DNA of 64,000 bases from an uncultured Methylophaga sp. (GTDB lineage: Bacteria > Pseudomonadota > Gammaproteobacteria > Nitrosococcales > Methylophagaceae): contig CAJXKF010000001.1 in the NCBI GenBank assembly GCA_913055695.1, forward strand, positions 204,354-268,353. The letters run 5' to 3'. Below, in pieces: positions 1-11,300 of this stretch (positions are counted from its first letter, which is position 1; each line of letters starts with the position of its first letter). Both the position numbers and the translations under genes were made by a program. Under the pieces are notes generated by a model. That model saw only the letters and a list, made by a program, of their open reading frames with translations. It had not been told where the DNA came from and searched no databases.

Positions 1-1043
1 CGCGCACCGGATCTGACAGGCCAGTAAAGGTCACCCAGTCTCAAGCTGGTAATCGCCTCCCGGACCTTAGCCACAGCTTGCTTGTTCACGCCGGCATGCA
101 AGAACCAGAGATTCTCGACAATATCGAGCTCTTTCTGTCCCAAGGGCTTCACCAGACCCTGCTGTTTACGAACCACCGTTTCCGCATAAGACCAGTGCTC
201 TTCGGCAGGCAGTTTGTCCTGTACATTAAGAATGGCTTTCACCATCGGTGTCATGTTGTTGCCTTCACGACTGTCGATATCATCCTGCTGACGATGCGCT
301 TCAAGGTAAAGCTGACCGTTTCTGACACCGGCTTTATGTGGTTGATAGACAATCTCAACCGGGGTGCTGCTCGGTGTGATATTGAACATATTTTTAATGT
401 CTTCGGGGAAAAGCCGGATACAGCCATGACTGACCCGCAGCCCGACACCGTAAGGTTTATTGGTCCCATGCAGCAAGTAGCCCGGCATTGACAGACGCAT
501 CGCATAGGCGCCGAGTGGATTATCCGGTCCGGCCGGCACCACGCGCGGCAGAATATCGCCTTTTTCAGCATGCTCTTTTCTTATTGATTCCGGCGGCGTC
601 CAGGAAGGATCTTTGATCTTCTGAGTAATGCGGGCTTTGCCTAGCGGTGTAGCCCAGCCTTCACGACCAATACCGATAGGATGCGTCACCACTTGCTGTT
701 TTTCACCCTTGGCAGTTTTCGGGTAATAGAACAAACGCATTTCGGCAATATTGATGACAATGCCTTCTTTTGGCGCGTCCGGCAGAATGAAACGGGTGGG
801 TAATACCACGGCAGTATTCTCTCCCGGCAACCAGGCATCCACCTTCGGGTTGGCGTCTGTAATATCGCGATAACCGAGATCAAATTGACGACCGATATCC
901 AGCAGCGTGTCTTCACTGCGGCTGTAGAGCACCATGTTGTGGCCGATCACGCTGGCGCCGGGTTCGGTAATTTCAAAGGTAGTCGCAGACAGTGGTGCCG
1001 ACAGAGTCAGGCCGATGGCAAGAGACAACAGACGACGGAACAT
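1..1043 (-). CDS. L,D-transpeptidase with LysM domain (3' end outside window)
   Basis: Periplasmic cell-wall enzyme of the YkuD/ErfK-YbiS family, which forms 3-3 peptide crosslinks or attaches proteins to peptidoglycan. The start ATG at 1043 is followed by a signal peptide (MFRRLLSLAIGLTLSAPLSA). A LysM-like stretch near residues 30-80 contains ANPKVDAWLPGE. The catalytic domain carries HGTN and the hallmark SHGCIRL, with the nucleophile at Cys208. The reading frame has no stop down to base 1, so only the C-terminus is missing; about 347 codons are visible, close to the E. coli family length. It is transcribed away from bamD, with 154 bp between the two starts. Family is certain; the exact role (crosslinking or lipoprotein attachment) cannot be told. 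Confidence 0.93.
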   Translation of the reverse strand, partial: MFRRLLSLAIGLTLSAPLSATTFEITEPGASVIGHNMVLYSRSEDTLLDIGRQFDLGYRDITDANPKVDAWLPGENTAVVLPTRFILPDAPKEGIVINIAEMRLFYYPKTAKGEKQQVVTHPIGIGREGWATPLGKARITQKIKDPSWTPPESIRKEHAEKGDILPRVVPAGPDNPLGAYAMRLSMPGYLLHGTNKPYGVGLRVSHGCIRLFPEDIKNMFNITPSSTPVEIVYQPHKAGVRNGQLYLEAHRQQDDIDSREGNNMTPMVKAILNVQDKLPAEEHWSYAETVVRKQQGLVKPLGQKELDIVENLWFLHAGVNKQAVAKVREAITSLRLGDLYWPVRSGA

Positions 1044-1197
1044 TGATAAATCCTGATAGCAGAGACAAAGAGCATATTGTACTGGATTCTAATCAATAGA
1101 TAATCTGTTAAGACGTGCTTTGATGCACAAAAAGGGCTAAGATTAAGCGCTGTTTTTATGTTTTGCCTTGGACATTTATCTCACGTAACCTAAGCCG

Positions 1198-1989
1198 ATG
1201 AAAAAATTTTACCTGCCCCTGATTTTAAGTCTCGTCACCTTGACCCTGTCCGGATGTTCCTTTTTTGAGAAAGAGGAGATCAAAGCTGATGAAAGCTGGA
1301 GTGTAGAACGGGTCTACGCAGAAGCCAAGGCAGCGCTGGACCTCGGCGACTATACCAAGGCGATTACCTACTACGAGCAACTGGAAGCCCGCTTCCCGTT
1401 CGGTGAATATGCCCAGCAGGCCCTGCTGGAATCAGCCTACGCCCACTACAAGAATGATGAACCGGAAACCGCGATTGCGACACTGGATCGTTTCATGCGC
1501 GTTTACCCTCTGAACCCGAATATCGACTACGCGATTTATCTGCGTGGCCTCGTTAACTTTCACCGTGATATCGGTCTGATTGAGAAATATGTACCCCGTG
1601 ATGAATCACAACGGGATCCGGGCGCAGCGGAGGATGCCCTACGGGACTTTACCCGGCTGGTCCAGCAATATCCCAACAGCCGTTATGCGGAAGATGCCAC
1701 CCAGCGTATTGTTTATCTAAGAAACCGTCTGGCACAACACGAAGTGAATGTCGCTAACTACTATATGCGCCGTGACGCCTATCTGGCAGCAGCCAACCGC
1801 GCCAAGTACGTGATTGAAAATTACTCAAGAACCCCGGCGATGCCTGAAGCACTGGTCATCATGGCCAAAGCCTACAAGGTCATGGGAATGAGTGATTTAT
1901 CTGAAGATGCGCTCAGAGTACTGGAACTGAACTACCCGGGTCATACCGGTGTTGCTGAAGTGCGTCAAACCCGGGTTGAGCAGGAGTGA
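1198..1989 (+). CDS. bamD: Outer-membrane assembly lipoprotein BamD
   Basis: Essential lipoprotein of the BAM complex that folds beta-barrel proteins into the outer membrane, acting with BamA on the periplasmic side. The 263-aa product has a lipoprotein signal ending in LTLSGC, so the lipidated residue is Cys20. The rest is built of TPR-like helices, e.g. the tracts starting YAEAKAALDLGDYTKAI and AIATLDRFMRVYP. Length is close to E. coli BamD (about 245 aa). It stands alone on the plus strand, ends in a GC-rich hairpin shared with the convergent glnB, and diverges from the L,D-transpeptidase. Family assignment is firm. Confidence 0.95.
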   Translation: MKKFYLPLILSLVTLTLSGCSFFEKEEIKADESWSVERVYAEAKAALDLGDYTKAITYYEQLEARFPFGEYAQQALLESAYAHYKNDEPETAIATLDRFMRVYPLNPNIDYAIYLRGLVNFHRDIGLIEKYVPRDESQRDPGAAEDALRDFTRLVQQYPNSRYAEDATQRIVYLRNRLAQHEVNVANYYMRRDAYLAAANRAKYVIENYSRTPAMPEALVIMAKAYKVMGMSDLSEDALRVLELNYPGHTGVAEVRQTRVEQE

Positions 1990-1996
1990 TTTTACC

Positions 1997-2020
1997 CGCG
2001 CCGGTGGCAACACCGGCGCG
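1997..2020. terminator. Terminator-like hairpin between bamD and glnB
   Basis: A perfect 10-bp stem CGCGCCGGTG / CACCGGCGCG closes a GCAA tetraloop 8 bp after the bamD stop. It sits between two convergent genes, so it can act in both directions. There is no good U-tract on the plus strand and only a short A/T stretch on the minus side, so efficiency is uncertain. Confidence 0.6.
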
Positions 2021-2032
2021 CTTGGTTAAGGC

Positions 2033-2380
<348 letters not shown>

Positions 2381-4021
2381 TTACTCTATTGTTGCTGTAA
2401 CCGTGTAGCCTGAAGTGATCGGATAGCGTCTGTCACGGCCGAAAGCCCGGCTGCTGATACGAATACCCGGTGGTGCCTGACGGCGTTTGTATTCGTTACG
2501 ATCTACCATTTTTATCACCCTTGCAACCATTTCGGCATCGTACCCTTCTTCCACCAGATCCTCAAAACAGCTGTCGTCTGCGATATATCGCTCGAGAATG
2601 ACATCCAGCAGTTCATAGGGTGGCAGGCTGTCCTGATCCAGTTGTCCTTCAGAGAGTTCTGCAGACGGTGGGCGGCTAATAATACGTTCAGGAATCACCG
2701 GTGACAGTTCATTACGATGACGGCTGAGTCGATATACCAGGGTTTTGTATACATCCTTGAGCGGCGCATAACCGCCGGCCATATCGCCATACAAGGTCGA
2801 ATAACCGACTGCCATCTCGCTCTTGTTGCCGGTAGACAGCACCATGTAACCGAACTTATTGGACAATGCCATCAGAATAATACCGCGGCAGCGGGCCTGG
2901 ATATTTTCTTCGGTGGTATCGGCCGGCAAGCCGGCAAACTGGGTCGACAGCGTGTCCAGAAACTGTTCGAATACCGGTTCAATTGAAATCAGGCTGTACT
3001 GCACCTCAAGTCTATCTGCCATCGCTTTGGCATCATCCAGACTAATGTCAGAGGTAAAACGTGAAGGCATCATTACCGCATGGACTTTATCGGCACCGAT
3101 AGCATCGACCGCAAGGGCCAGCGTCAGTGCCGAGTCAATACCACCCGACAAGCCAATGACTACGCCGGGAAAATGATTCTTGTTGATGTAATCACGCAGC
3201 CCCACCACCAGGCCTTTGTAGACCATCGCCAGTTCATCTTCCTTGTCGGTCATCTCCCCCTGAAGCTGGAGCTTGCCGTCATCTTTACGATTGACTGTGA
3301 TCGGATAGAGGCCGGATTCAAAGGCGGCGGCCCGGGCGACTTTCTCGCCCTGCTGGTTGAGCGCAAACGAGCAGCCATCAAACACCAGCTCATCCTGGCC
3401 ACCGACCTGATTGACGTAAATGACCGGTACGCAGGTCTCGACGACACGTTTTCTGACTTCTGCCTCGCGCAACTGCCATTTGCCACTGCGGAATGGAGAG
3501 GCATTCAGGTTGATAATCAGTTCCGCCCCGGCGTCAACCGCCTGCAGTGCCGGCTCTTGGAACCAGATATCCTCACATAAGGTCAGGCCGATTTTGACAC
3601 CGCGGAAATCAATGACACAGGGTTCCTTGCCTTCGACAAAGTAGCGCTTTTCATCAAATACGCTGTAGTTGGGCAGTTTCTGTTTAAAGTAGGTGCCAAC
3701 AATTTCACCGTTCTCAATGATAGATGCCGCGTTGTAGAGCTCTTTTCTGACTTCGCCATCGGGGTGACCAATGACAATCGCCACACCATGGATATGTTTT
3801 TTGAGAGTCTGCAGCGCCTTATTGACGCGTTTAAGCAGGCCCGGTCTTAACAACAGATCTTCAGGCGGGTAGCCGGTGAGGGTCAGCTCGGGATAAATCA
3901 CCATGTCTGCGCCGAATTCATCCCTTGCCTTGTGGGCGGTCGTGATGATCTTCATCACATTACCGGCCACATCCCCGACAACGGGGTTGATTTGGCCCAT
4001 CACCAGCGTTAATGGTTGCAT
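2381..4021 (-). CDS. nadE: Glutamine-dependent NAD+ synthetase
   Basis: Last step of NAD synthesis: ATP-dependent amidation of deamido-NAD using ammonia released from glutamine. The 546-aa protein is the two-domain bacterial NadE2 form. The N-terminal nitrilase-type glutaminase has a Glu45 / Lys115 / Cys149 triad (YPELTLTGYPP, KLPNYSVFDE, TLCEDIW). The C-terminal ATP-pyrophosphatase domain has the P-loop LSGGIDSA at 291-298 and a later STGNKSE motif. Its ATG follows the sucD stop codon directly, with no intervening base, which implies translational coupling. glnB follows 9 bp downstream. Confidence 0.96.
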   Translation of the reverse strand: MQPLTLVMGQINPVVGDVAGNVMKIITTAHKARDEFGADMVIYPELTLTGYPPEDLLLRPGLLKRVNKALQTLKKHIHGVAIVIGHPDGEVRKELYNAASIIENGEIVGTYFKQKLPNYSVFDEKRYFVEGKEPCVIDFRGVKIGLTLCEDIWFQEPALQAVDAGAELIINLNASPFRSGKWQLREAEVRKRVVETCVPVIYVNQVGGQDELVFDGCSFALNQQGEKVARAAAFESGLYPITVNRKDDGKLQLQGEMTDKEDELAMVYKGLVVGLRDYINKNHFPGVVIGLSGGIDSALTLALAVDAIGADKVHAVMMPSRFTSDISLDDAKAMADRLEVQYSLISIEPVFEQFLDTLSTQFAGLPADTTEENIQARCRGIILMALSNKFGYMVLSTGNKSEMAVGYSTLYGDMAGGYAPLKDVYKTLVYRLSRHRNELSPVIPERIISRPPSAELSEGQLDQDSLPPYELLDVILERYIADDSCFEDLVEEGYDAEMVARVIKMVDRNEYKRRQAPPGIRISSRAFGRDRRYPITSGYTVTATIE

Positions 4022-4897
4022 TTATCTGGCATCCATCGCGGTCAGCATACAGTCACCGATTTCTGCCGGTGAACGGGCAATCCGCGCGCCGGCGGCTTCC
4101 AGCGCAGTCAGCTTGGCTTCGGCCGTGCCGCTACCACCGCTGATAATGGCGCCGGCATGGCCCATGCGTTTACCGGGCGGTGCAGTCAGACCGGCAATGT
4201 AGGCGACTACCGGTTTGCTGACATGTTCTTTGATAAATGCCGCCGCATCTTCTTCTGCATTACCGCCAATTTCGCCGACCATGACGATGCCTTCAGTCTG
4301 CGGATCGTCTTCAAACATCTGCAGACAATCAATGAAATTCATGCCATGAATCGGGTCACCGCCGATACCGACACAGGTGCTCTGCCCCAGACCGTTCTGC
4401 GTGGTCTGATGCACCGCTTCATAAGTCAGCGTGCCTGAACGTGAGACGATGCCGATTTTACCCGGTTGATGTATCGCACCCGGCATGATGCCGATTTTAC
4501 ATTCACCCGGTGTAATCAGGCCCGGACAGTTGGGACCAATCAGGTAAACGTCTTTGTTGTTGAGGACATGCTTGACACGCAGCATGTCCAGTACCGGAAT
4601 ACCTTCGGTAATACAGGCAATGACCTTGATGCCGGCATCCGCCGCTTCCAGAATGGCATCGGCAGCAAAGGCAGCCGGCACATAAATCATGGTGGCATCG
4701 GCGCCGGTTTCAGCGACCGCTTCATGCACGGTGTTGAATACCGGACGATCCAGATGTTTTTGTCCGCCCTTACCTGGGGTCACACCGCCTACGAAATTGG
4801 TGCCATAGGCAATGGCCTGTTCGGAATGGAAGCTGCCCTGTTTGCCGGTAAAGCCCTGACAAATGACTTTGGTATCACGGTTAACAAGGATGCTCAT
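4022..4897 (-). CDS. sucD: Succinyl-CoA synthetase alpha subunit
   Basis: Alpha subunit of the ADP/GDP-forming succinate-CoA ligase (TCA cycle, substrate-level phosphorylation). The 291-aa protein has the N-terminal CoA-binding Rossmann region ([10 protein letters not shown]) and the phospho-histidine at His247 in [10 protein letters not shown]. It overlaps sucC by 4 nt (ATGA) and abuts nadE. A related alternative is malate-CoA ligase (MtkB); length and motifs do not separate them decisively, but the overall sequence reads as ordinary SucD. Confidence 0.93.
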   Translation of the reverse strand: MSILVNRDTKVICQGFTGKQGSFHSEQAIAYGTNFVGGVTPGKGGQKHLDRPVFNTVHEAVAETGADATMIYVPAAFAADAILEAADAGIKVIACITEGIPVLDMLRVKHVLNNKDVYLIGPNCPGLITPGECKIGIMPGAIHQPGKIGIVSRSGTLTYEAVHQTTQNGLGQSTCVGIGGDPIHGMNFIDCLQMFEDDPQTEGIVMVGEIGGNAEEDAAAFIKEHVSKPVVAYIAGLTAPPGKRMGHAGAIISGGSGTAEAKLTALEAAGARIARSPAEIGDCMLTAMDAR

Positions 4898-6066
4898 GCG
4901 TTAGACTCCCGGGCAGCAGCCACTGCCTTTCTGGCAGCATCAGTCAAATCCTGGGCTGCATAAATACTCATCTGGCTGTTTGCCAGTAACTCTCTGCCAA
5001 TAGCGGCATTGGTGCCTTCCAGGCGAACGACGACCGGCAAAGACAGTTCCACTTCTTTGGCTGCCTGAATAATGCCCTCGGCAATCAGATCACAGCGGAC
5101 GATACCGCCGAAGATATTGACCAGAATGGATTTCACCTTCTTGTCTGACAGAATGAGTTTGAAGGCTTCGGCAACCCGCTGCGCGGTGGTACCGCCACCG
5201 ACGTCAAGAAAGTTAGCCGGCTCTCCGCCCTCTTTCTGAATCAGGTCCATGGTGGCCATCGCCAGCCCCGCTCCATTCACCATACAGGCGACGTTGCCAT
5301 CGAGCGAGATGTAATTAAGACCGAATTCACGGGCAATCACCTCGGCATCATCTTCCTGGCTGGGATCAAACATTTCGGCCAGATCGGCATGGCGGAACAG
5401 GCCGTTATCATCGAGGTTAATCTTGGCATCGACAGCCAGCAAATCGCCATCACCCGTGACCACCAGTGGATTGACTTCCACCAGGCTGGCATCGTTTTCG
5501 GTAAACAGCTGATACAGGTTTTGCATTACCTGCTGCAATTGCTTGAAAGCGGTACCGGTCAGTCCGAGGAAAAAACCGGCACGACGGCATTGATAGCCCT
5601 GCAGGCCGACAACCGGATCCACATACAGATTGAGAATCGCATCCGGGTCCTCTTCTGCCACCGCTTCAATATCCATCCCGCCCTGAGCGGAAATCATGAA
5701 TACGATGCGCTGACTGCTGCGATCAAGCAGTACGGCAAGATAAATTTCACGTTGAATATCGGTCGGTTTTTCCACCAGTACCTGGTTAATGGGCAATCCA
5801 TCTGCTGTGGTTTGATGGGTCACCAGACGCTGGCCCAGCATGGCATGAGCAGCCGTTTCAACGGCGTCGACGCTATCAACGACTTTGACACCACCAGCCT
5901 TGCCGCGGCCACCCGTATGGACCTGGGCTTTCACCACCCAGCGCTCGCCAGCGAGTAACTCAGCCGCCTGTCTGGCTTCAGCCGCATCAGTCACTGCCTG
6001 CCCCTGCGGTGTGGGTACGCCGTAGCGGTTGAAGAGTTGTTTTGCCTGAAATTCGTGCAGGTTCAT
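4894..6066 (-). CDS. sucC: Succinyl-CoA synthetase beta subunit
   Basis: Beta subunit carrying the ATP-grasp nucleotide-binding domain and the specificity site of succinate-CoA ligase. The 390-aa product begins [16 protein letters not shown] and contains the ATP-grasp lysine context [25 protein letters not shown] and the C-terminal [14 protein letters not shown] strong ribosome-binding site (CAGGAAACA) precedes the ATG. It is the first gene of the operon, with about 200 bp of noncoding DNA upstream for a promoter. The usual sdh/sucAB neighbours are absent here, so this is a detached sucCD. Confidence 0.94.
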   Translation of the reverse strand: MNLHEFQAKQLFNRYGVPTPQGQAVTDAAEARQAAELLAGERWVVKAQVHTGGRGKAGGVKVVDSVDAVETAAHAMLGQRLVTHQTTADGLPINQVLVEKPTDIQREIYLAVLLDRSSQRIVFMISAQGGMDIEAVAEEDPDAILNLYVDPVVGLQGYQCRRAGFFLGLTGTAFKQLQQVMQNLYQLFTENDASLVEVNPLVVTGDGDLLAVDAKINLDDNGLFRHADLAEMFDPSQEDDAEVIAREFGLNYISLDGNVACMVNGAGLAMATMDLIQKEGGEPANFLDVGGGTTAQRVAEAFKLILSDKKVKSILVNIFGGIVRCDLIAEGIIQAAKEVELSLPVVVRLEGTNAAIGRELLANSQMSIYAAQDLTDAARKAVAAARESNA

Positions 6067-6272
6067 TGTTTCCTGTGCCTTTCAATCATCAATCTCACCG
6101 TGTTGCCACGGTTGTGCGGCAAATCGACTCGGGATTCGCCATGTGAACCGCATATTTTCTCGCATTAGACAGATAATTACCACAAGCAGATGGCCCTTTC
6201 TGCGCCACTGACAATCCTAAGATTCAAGGCAGCATGCTATAGTGCAGACCGTTAGGAAAAATCGAGCTAAAA

Positions 6273-7238
6273 ATGCGCACACTGTATCCGGAAATTGAAC
6301 CTTATCAGACGCACGAATTTGACCGCGAAATGCTCAGCGATGGTCGTCGACACCGGCTTTATGTCGAGGAATGCGGTAACCCGGACGGTATACCGGTAAT
6401 TTTCCTGCATGGTGGTCCGGGCTCGGGCTGCCGTCCGCAACATCGCCGTTATTTTAACCCGGACAAATACCGTATCGTACTGTTTGACCAGCGCGGTTGC
6501 GGCCGCTCGACACCGACCGGTGAACTGGAAAATAACAGCACCGATTATCTGGTCGCCGATATGGAATATATCCGTGAGGCACTGGGCATCAGTCAATGGC
6601 TGCTGTTCGGCGGCTCCTGGGGCGCAACCCTGGCGCTGTGCTATGCACGAGAATACCCGCAGCAGGTCATATCGATGATTCTGCGCGGGACCTTTCTGGG
6701 ACGCGCACAGGACGTCGACTGGGTCTATGCCGAAGGTGGCGCATCAAGACTGTTTCCAGAGAGCTGGCAGCAACTGGTTGCCGATTTGCCGGCGTCAGAA
6801 AAAGCACGGCCGCTCCAGACCTACTTCGATAAACTCACTGATGAAGATGAAGCCGTGCAACTGGCTGCCGCGCAAACCCTGAATGCCTGGGAAGGCACGA
6901 TTGTCATGCTGCGGGACCATGAATTTGAGCCGGATCTGACTCAGGCGCCGGGACCACTGGCACATTCGCGTATTCAGTTACATTACGCGAGAAATCATTG
7001 CTTTATCGATGACCGGCCTATACTCGACAGTGTTGCAGTAATACAGAATATCCCTACCATTGTGATTCATGGTCGCTATGACCTGGTGTGCCCGCTGCAG
7101 CAGTCCTGGGAACTGAAACAGGTCTGGACGCAAATTGATCTTCGAATTGTGCCGCTGGCCGGCCACGCTGCCGGTGAACCGGGACTGATTGATGCACTGG
7201 TCACCGCGACTGATGAAATGGCGGAGGTTTTATCATGA
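6273..7238 (+). CDS. pip: Proline iminopeptidase
   Basis: Cytoplasmic alpha/beta-hydrolase that removes N-terminal proline from peptides (peptidase family S33). The 321-aa protein has the oxyanion motif [10 protein letters not shown] and nucleophile Ser115 in [10 protein letters not shown]. Asp270 ([10 protein letters not shown]) and His298 ([10 protein letters not shown]) complete the triad. The family motif is usually GGSWGS; here the residue after Gly is Ala. It overlaps dtd by 4 nt (ATGA), so the two are translationally coupled. Confidence 0.94.
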   Translation: MRTLYPEIEPYQTHEFDREMLSDGRRHRLYVEECGNPDGIPVIFLHGGPGSGCRPQHRRYFNPDKYRIVLFDQRGCGRSTPTGELENNSTDYLVADMEYIREALGISQWLLFGGSWGATLALCYAREYPQQVISMILRGTFLGRAQDVDWVYAEGGASRLFPESWQQLVADLPASEKARPLQTYFDKLTDEDEAVQLAAAQTLNAWEGTIVMLRDHEFEPDLTQAPGPLAHSRIQLHYARNHCFIDDRPILDSVAVIQNIPTIVIHGRYDLVCPLQQSWELKQVWTQIDLRIVPLAGHAAGEPGLIDALVTATDEMAEVLS

Positions 7239-7675
7239 TTGCCTTGTTACAACGTGTCAGCCATGCCGACGTCCATGTTGGCAACAAGCAGGTCGCGGAA
7301 ATTCAGCAGGGCCTTCTGGTGCTGATTGGGGTAGAGAAAGCAGATACAGAGGCCGATGCAGATCGTCTGCTGGATCGCATTCTGGGCTATCGGGTATTCA
7401 GTGATGAAAATGACAAAATGAACCTGTCGCTGAAGGATATCCGCGGCGGCTTACTGCTGGTCCCCCAGTTCACGCTGCCAGCGGATACCCGAAAAGGCAC
7501 GCGACCGAGTTTCACCCCGGCGGCAGCGCCGGAACAGGGCGAAGCCCTGTTTGAATACCTGGTCGGTCAGGCGCGTATCAAACATGCCTCCACTGCTGCC
7601 GGCCATTTCGGCGCGGATATGCAGGTAAGACTCACTAATGACGGCCCGGTTACTTTCTGGCTGCAAACCCACTGA
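7235..7675 (+). CDS. dtd: D-aminoacyl-tRNA deacylase
   Basis: Proofreading hydrolase that removes D-amino acids, and glycine, from mischarged tRNAs. The 146-aa length is typical. It has the two DTD signatures: VPQFTLPAD (normally SQFTL, here with Pro in place of Ser) and NDGPVTFWL with the Gly-cisPro pair at 137-138. It is coupled to pip by an ATGA overlap. The Ser-to-Pro change in the first motif is visible in the sequence; whether it affects activity is unknown. Confidence 0.93.
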   Translation: MIALLQRVSHADVHVGNKQVAEIQQGLLVLIGVEKADTEADADRLLDRILGYRVFSDENDKMNLSLKDIRGGLLLVPQFTLPADTRKGTRPSFTPAAAPEQGEALFEYLVGQARIKHASTAAGHFGADMQVRLTNDGPVTFWLQTH

Positions 7676-7685
7676 AGCGATTGCC

Positions 7686-8318
7686 ATGCGAATTTTAAGA
7701 AATGTTTTACTCGGTTTTCTGCTCATCATCATCGGCATTGCCTGCCTGATGCTTATTCCTTCTCCTCAGGCGCCAGCTGAGAAACCCTGGGAAGTGACCG
7801 TAATGGCGGATGGTAACAGCCGGATCCTGGGTATTCATCTGGGCAATACTGACTATAAAACCGCTCAGCAGCGACTGGGGGTCTTCGGAAAAACGGCTTT
7901 GTTTGTCGATCCTGACGGCAGCCGGAGTGTGGAAGCTTATTTTGACAGCATTAACCTGGCCGGCCTGTCGGCCAAACTGGTGATGAATCTTGAAGTGGAT
8001 AAAGACAGACTGGCGGCCATGCAGACACGTGCCCTGGATGGCAAACTGATGCCCAGTGGCGCCTACCAGTATGAACTCAGCGAATCGGATCGGGAGTTTC
8101 TGCTTCAAGTGCCGGTCATTGGTCTCACCTATATCCCTTCGCTGCGGCTGGATCGTGACATGGTCGAGAGCCGTTTCGGCGAACCGGCGCGCAGTGAACA
8201 GTCAGAAAGAGATGAAAATGGCCGTGTCAGTGAAACCTGGTTCTACCCCGACATTGGTCTCAGCGTCTTATTCCAGAGCGAACAGAAAACGCTTTTGGTC
8301 TATCGTGCTATACGCTGA
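7686..8318 (+). CDS. Membrane-anchored protein of unknown function
   Basis: Unrecognised 210-aa protein. I start it at the ATG at 7686, because an earlier in-frame ATG at 7638 would read through the end of dtd and has no ribosome-binding site. The N-terminus (MRILRNVLLGFLLIIIGIACLMLI) is one strong membrane segment or uncleaved signal anchor, followed by a mostly polar domain with no cysteine motif. It lies 10 bp after dtd and is likely cotranscribed with pip-dtd. Its 3' end overlaps the convergent GGDEF/EAL gene by 11 bp. Topology suggests the domain faces the periplasm. No function is proposed. Confidence 0.75.
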   Translation: MRILRNVLLGFLLIIIGIACLMLIPSPQAPAEKPWEVTVMADGNSRILGIHLGNTDYKTAQQRLGVFGKTALFVDPDGSRSVEAYFDSINLAGLSAKLVMNLEVDKDRLAAMQTRALDGKLMPSGAYQYELSESDREFLLQVPVIGLTYIPSLRLDRDMVESRFGEPARSEQSERDENGRVSETWFYPDIGLSVLFQSEQKTLLVYRAIR

Positions 8319-11300
8319 CCGCCTGCTCCACCAATGCAATAAAGGCTTCCTTATCCAGCGGCCGGCTCAGTAAAAACCCCTGAGCCCGCTGACAGTGATG
8401 CTGTCTCAAATAATCAAGCTGGGCCTCGGTTTCGACACCCTCAGCGACCACCGACAGGCCCAGTCTTTCCGACATCGCCATAATGGCATCCACTATCGCC
8501 GCATCCTCTTTATCCGTGATCAAGTCACGGATAAAAGAACTGTCGATTTTTAGCACATTGAGCGGGAACTGTTTAAGATAGGACAGCGATGAATAACCGG
8601 TGCCGAAATCGTCAATTGCGAGACTGATTCCCATCTGGCTTAGCTCCCTCAGGGTCAGGGTAGCAAGCTGGGTATCTTCCATCAGTGTACTCTCAGTGAT
8701 TTCCAGCTCGAGGTTGGTCGCAGGCATGTCGTTTTGTCTGAGCAGACGGCGGATATCGTTGGCAAGGTTACCGCCTTTAAACTGACGGCCAGAGAGATTG
8801 ACGGCCATCTTGAATTCCGCTGCCAGAGCGTCTTTGAGCTGAAGATAGGTGTTACAGGCCTCGCTCAGTACCCACTCACCGACGAGACCGATCAAACCGG
8901 TGTCTTCCAGAATCGGAATAAAGCGCGCTGGCGAGATCAGACCCCAGTCCCGGCTCTGCCATCGGAGCAGGGCCTCGGCGCCCACCATCTGGCCTGAGTC
9001 TAGGTCGAACTGTGCCTGGTAATGCAGCATCAGCTCACCATTCTCGACGGCGCGCCGCAAGGCCGTCTCCATCACCAGCCTCTCGGCAGCCGCGGCATTC
9101 ATCTCAACCGAGTAAAACTGAAAGTTGTTACGCCCCAGTTTCTTGGCGTGGTACATCGCCGCATCGGCATTACGGATCAGCATATCGCCATCGCGGCCAT
9201 CTGCCGGATACAGGCTGATGCCGATACTGGGACTGATAGTGACCTCGGTGGTTTCAATACTGTATGGCGTTGACATGGCCTCAATGACTTTCTCCGCCAC
9301 CTTACCGACATATTCAGCTGAGCGTACATCCTCCAGCAACAAAGTAAATTCATCGCCGCCCAGACGTGCCACGGTGTCGCCTTCGCGCAAGCAGGACTTG
9401 ATTCTGGCGGCCACTGCTTTCAGCAGCATATCACCGGCGCGGTGCCCCAGTGAGTCATTGATGGTTTTGAAATGGTCCAGATCGAGAAAGAATACGGCCA
9501 GCCGGCCATTGCCGCGCTGCGCCCGATGAATGGCATGTTCTACACGGTCATGAAAAACACTGCGGTTCGGCAGACCTGTCAGCGAATCGACACTGGCGAG
9601 CCGGGTCAGGTATTCCTCGTTTTCACGCTGTTTGGTGACATCTTCAAACAGCCAGATAGCTCCATCCATCGGCTTGTCCGGCTCGATAGCCTTGCCGGAA
9701 ATCGCACACCAGAATTTAGTCCCGTCGGCTCTGACCAGTTCCAGTTGTGCTTCATAGCTGTCACCTGACATCAATGCTGAATAGGCCTGCTCACCAAACT
9801 GTAGATAGGCCTGCTGATTGGGATAAAAAAATTCAGTACTCTGGCCGATAAGCTGCTCGCGACTGAGCCCGAACAGTTGTTCAAAACGCTGATTGACACG
9901 CACAAAGTGACGGTCCCGGACAAAAGCAATGCCGATAATCGCATTTTCCAGTATCGCATCCTGCTCTACCGATAACTGTTGTAATCGCTGATCAGTCTGT
10001 TTCCAGGCGGTCACATCAGACACCACACAAACCCAAGAGACCTTATCACTATCGTTAATCCGGCTTAGCGAGATCCACATTGATAAGGGACTGCCATCAC
10101 GCCGTTCGCCCTCAAATTCCGGATTCTCGGCAATACGGGCGGCCAGCGCTTGCATAGAATCGACAGGGTGAGTCTGAGTGAAAAAGGTCAGTACACTCTG
10201 GCCGCTCAATTCCTCGACGCTGGCACCGAAGACCTGTTCCGCTGCCGGGTTCATATCAGTGATGATGCCAGGCTCGGTCAGCATCAGGATCGCTTCCGGC
10301 ACACCGTTAACAATCGCCTGAATATGCTGCTGACGACTTTCCAGAGACAAATGCGCAGCCTCAAGTGCGCTTTTCAGGTGCTCAGTATTGTCTGCAAACT
10401 GGTTGAAATCCTGTGCCAGTAGTTCAAACTCGCTGTCGCTGTTGTTGACTGGCATCCTTGTCTCAAATTGCCCTGCAGACAAGGCATGTATAGACTGACG
10501 AATCGCGGTAAGCGGAGATTGCATATTGCGTAATAATCGCCAGGCTAAAATCAGCATGGCCAAGCTCAGCAACACACTGAGACTAATAATTTGCCGGCGC
10601 GTATTATCCGCTTGCTGCACTTCGGCCTGAACCAGTTGTTGTGTCTGAGCAGCGACCTCATCCGCCACCTCACTGATCTGCTCTGACATCACCTTCATCA
10701 CCGACAGCGCAGAAGTCTCGGTCTGCTGCAATAAGGCACGGGCCAGCCATTGCTGTTGCTGCATGGCAAACAGCCCTTCATCGCCGCGCAGTAAATTCAC
10801 CAGTGCCTGACTGTCACGACGAATCTCGGTCAAACGCCGCGACAATTCGGGCCGGCTTAATAAAGCCTCACCCAGCAGGCTTAATTGCTGTTCAAGCTCA
10901 GACACCCTGGGTTCCAAACCAGCCCTCAGTTGCTCTAGTTCCTGATCACTGGCAGCCAGAAAAGACTGATAATTCATGGCGGTCAGCTGGCTAAGGGATA
11001 ATTTCAGACGCTGGGCAACCGCCTGCCTGGCCGGCAGCTGGCGCTGCCCCAGTTCGACAGCCAGCTCACTCAACTGCTGTTGAAGCCGGGCAGACTGGAT
11101 ATCGATATCTTCACTGTACTGATGTAATTGTTGCGAAAGCTTCAGCAAATGCTGTTTGCGTTGATACAAATCCGTGTCAAGCACCAGAAAATCCTGATAG
11201 AAACTGAACAGGCTGGCAAAGCGTTTTTTCTGCTCGGCTTCATCAAACAAAGGCTGCAAACGCAACCAGTTTTGCTGGAACTGTTGCTCCAGCACATCAC

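Noticed and set aside
4022-6066. Malate-CoA ligase (MtkAB) of a serine cycle
   Set aside because: Lengths would fit, but the beta subunit reads as ordinary SucC and no serine-cycle genes are nearby; kept only as an alternative.
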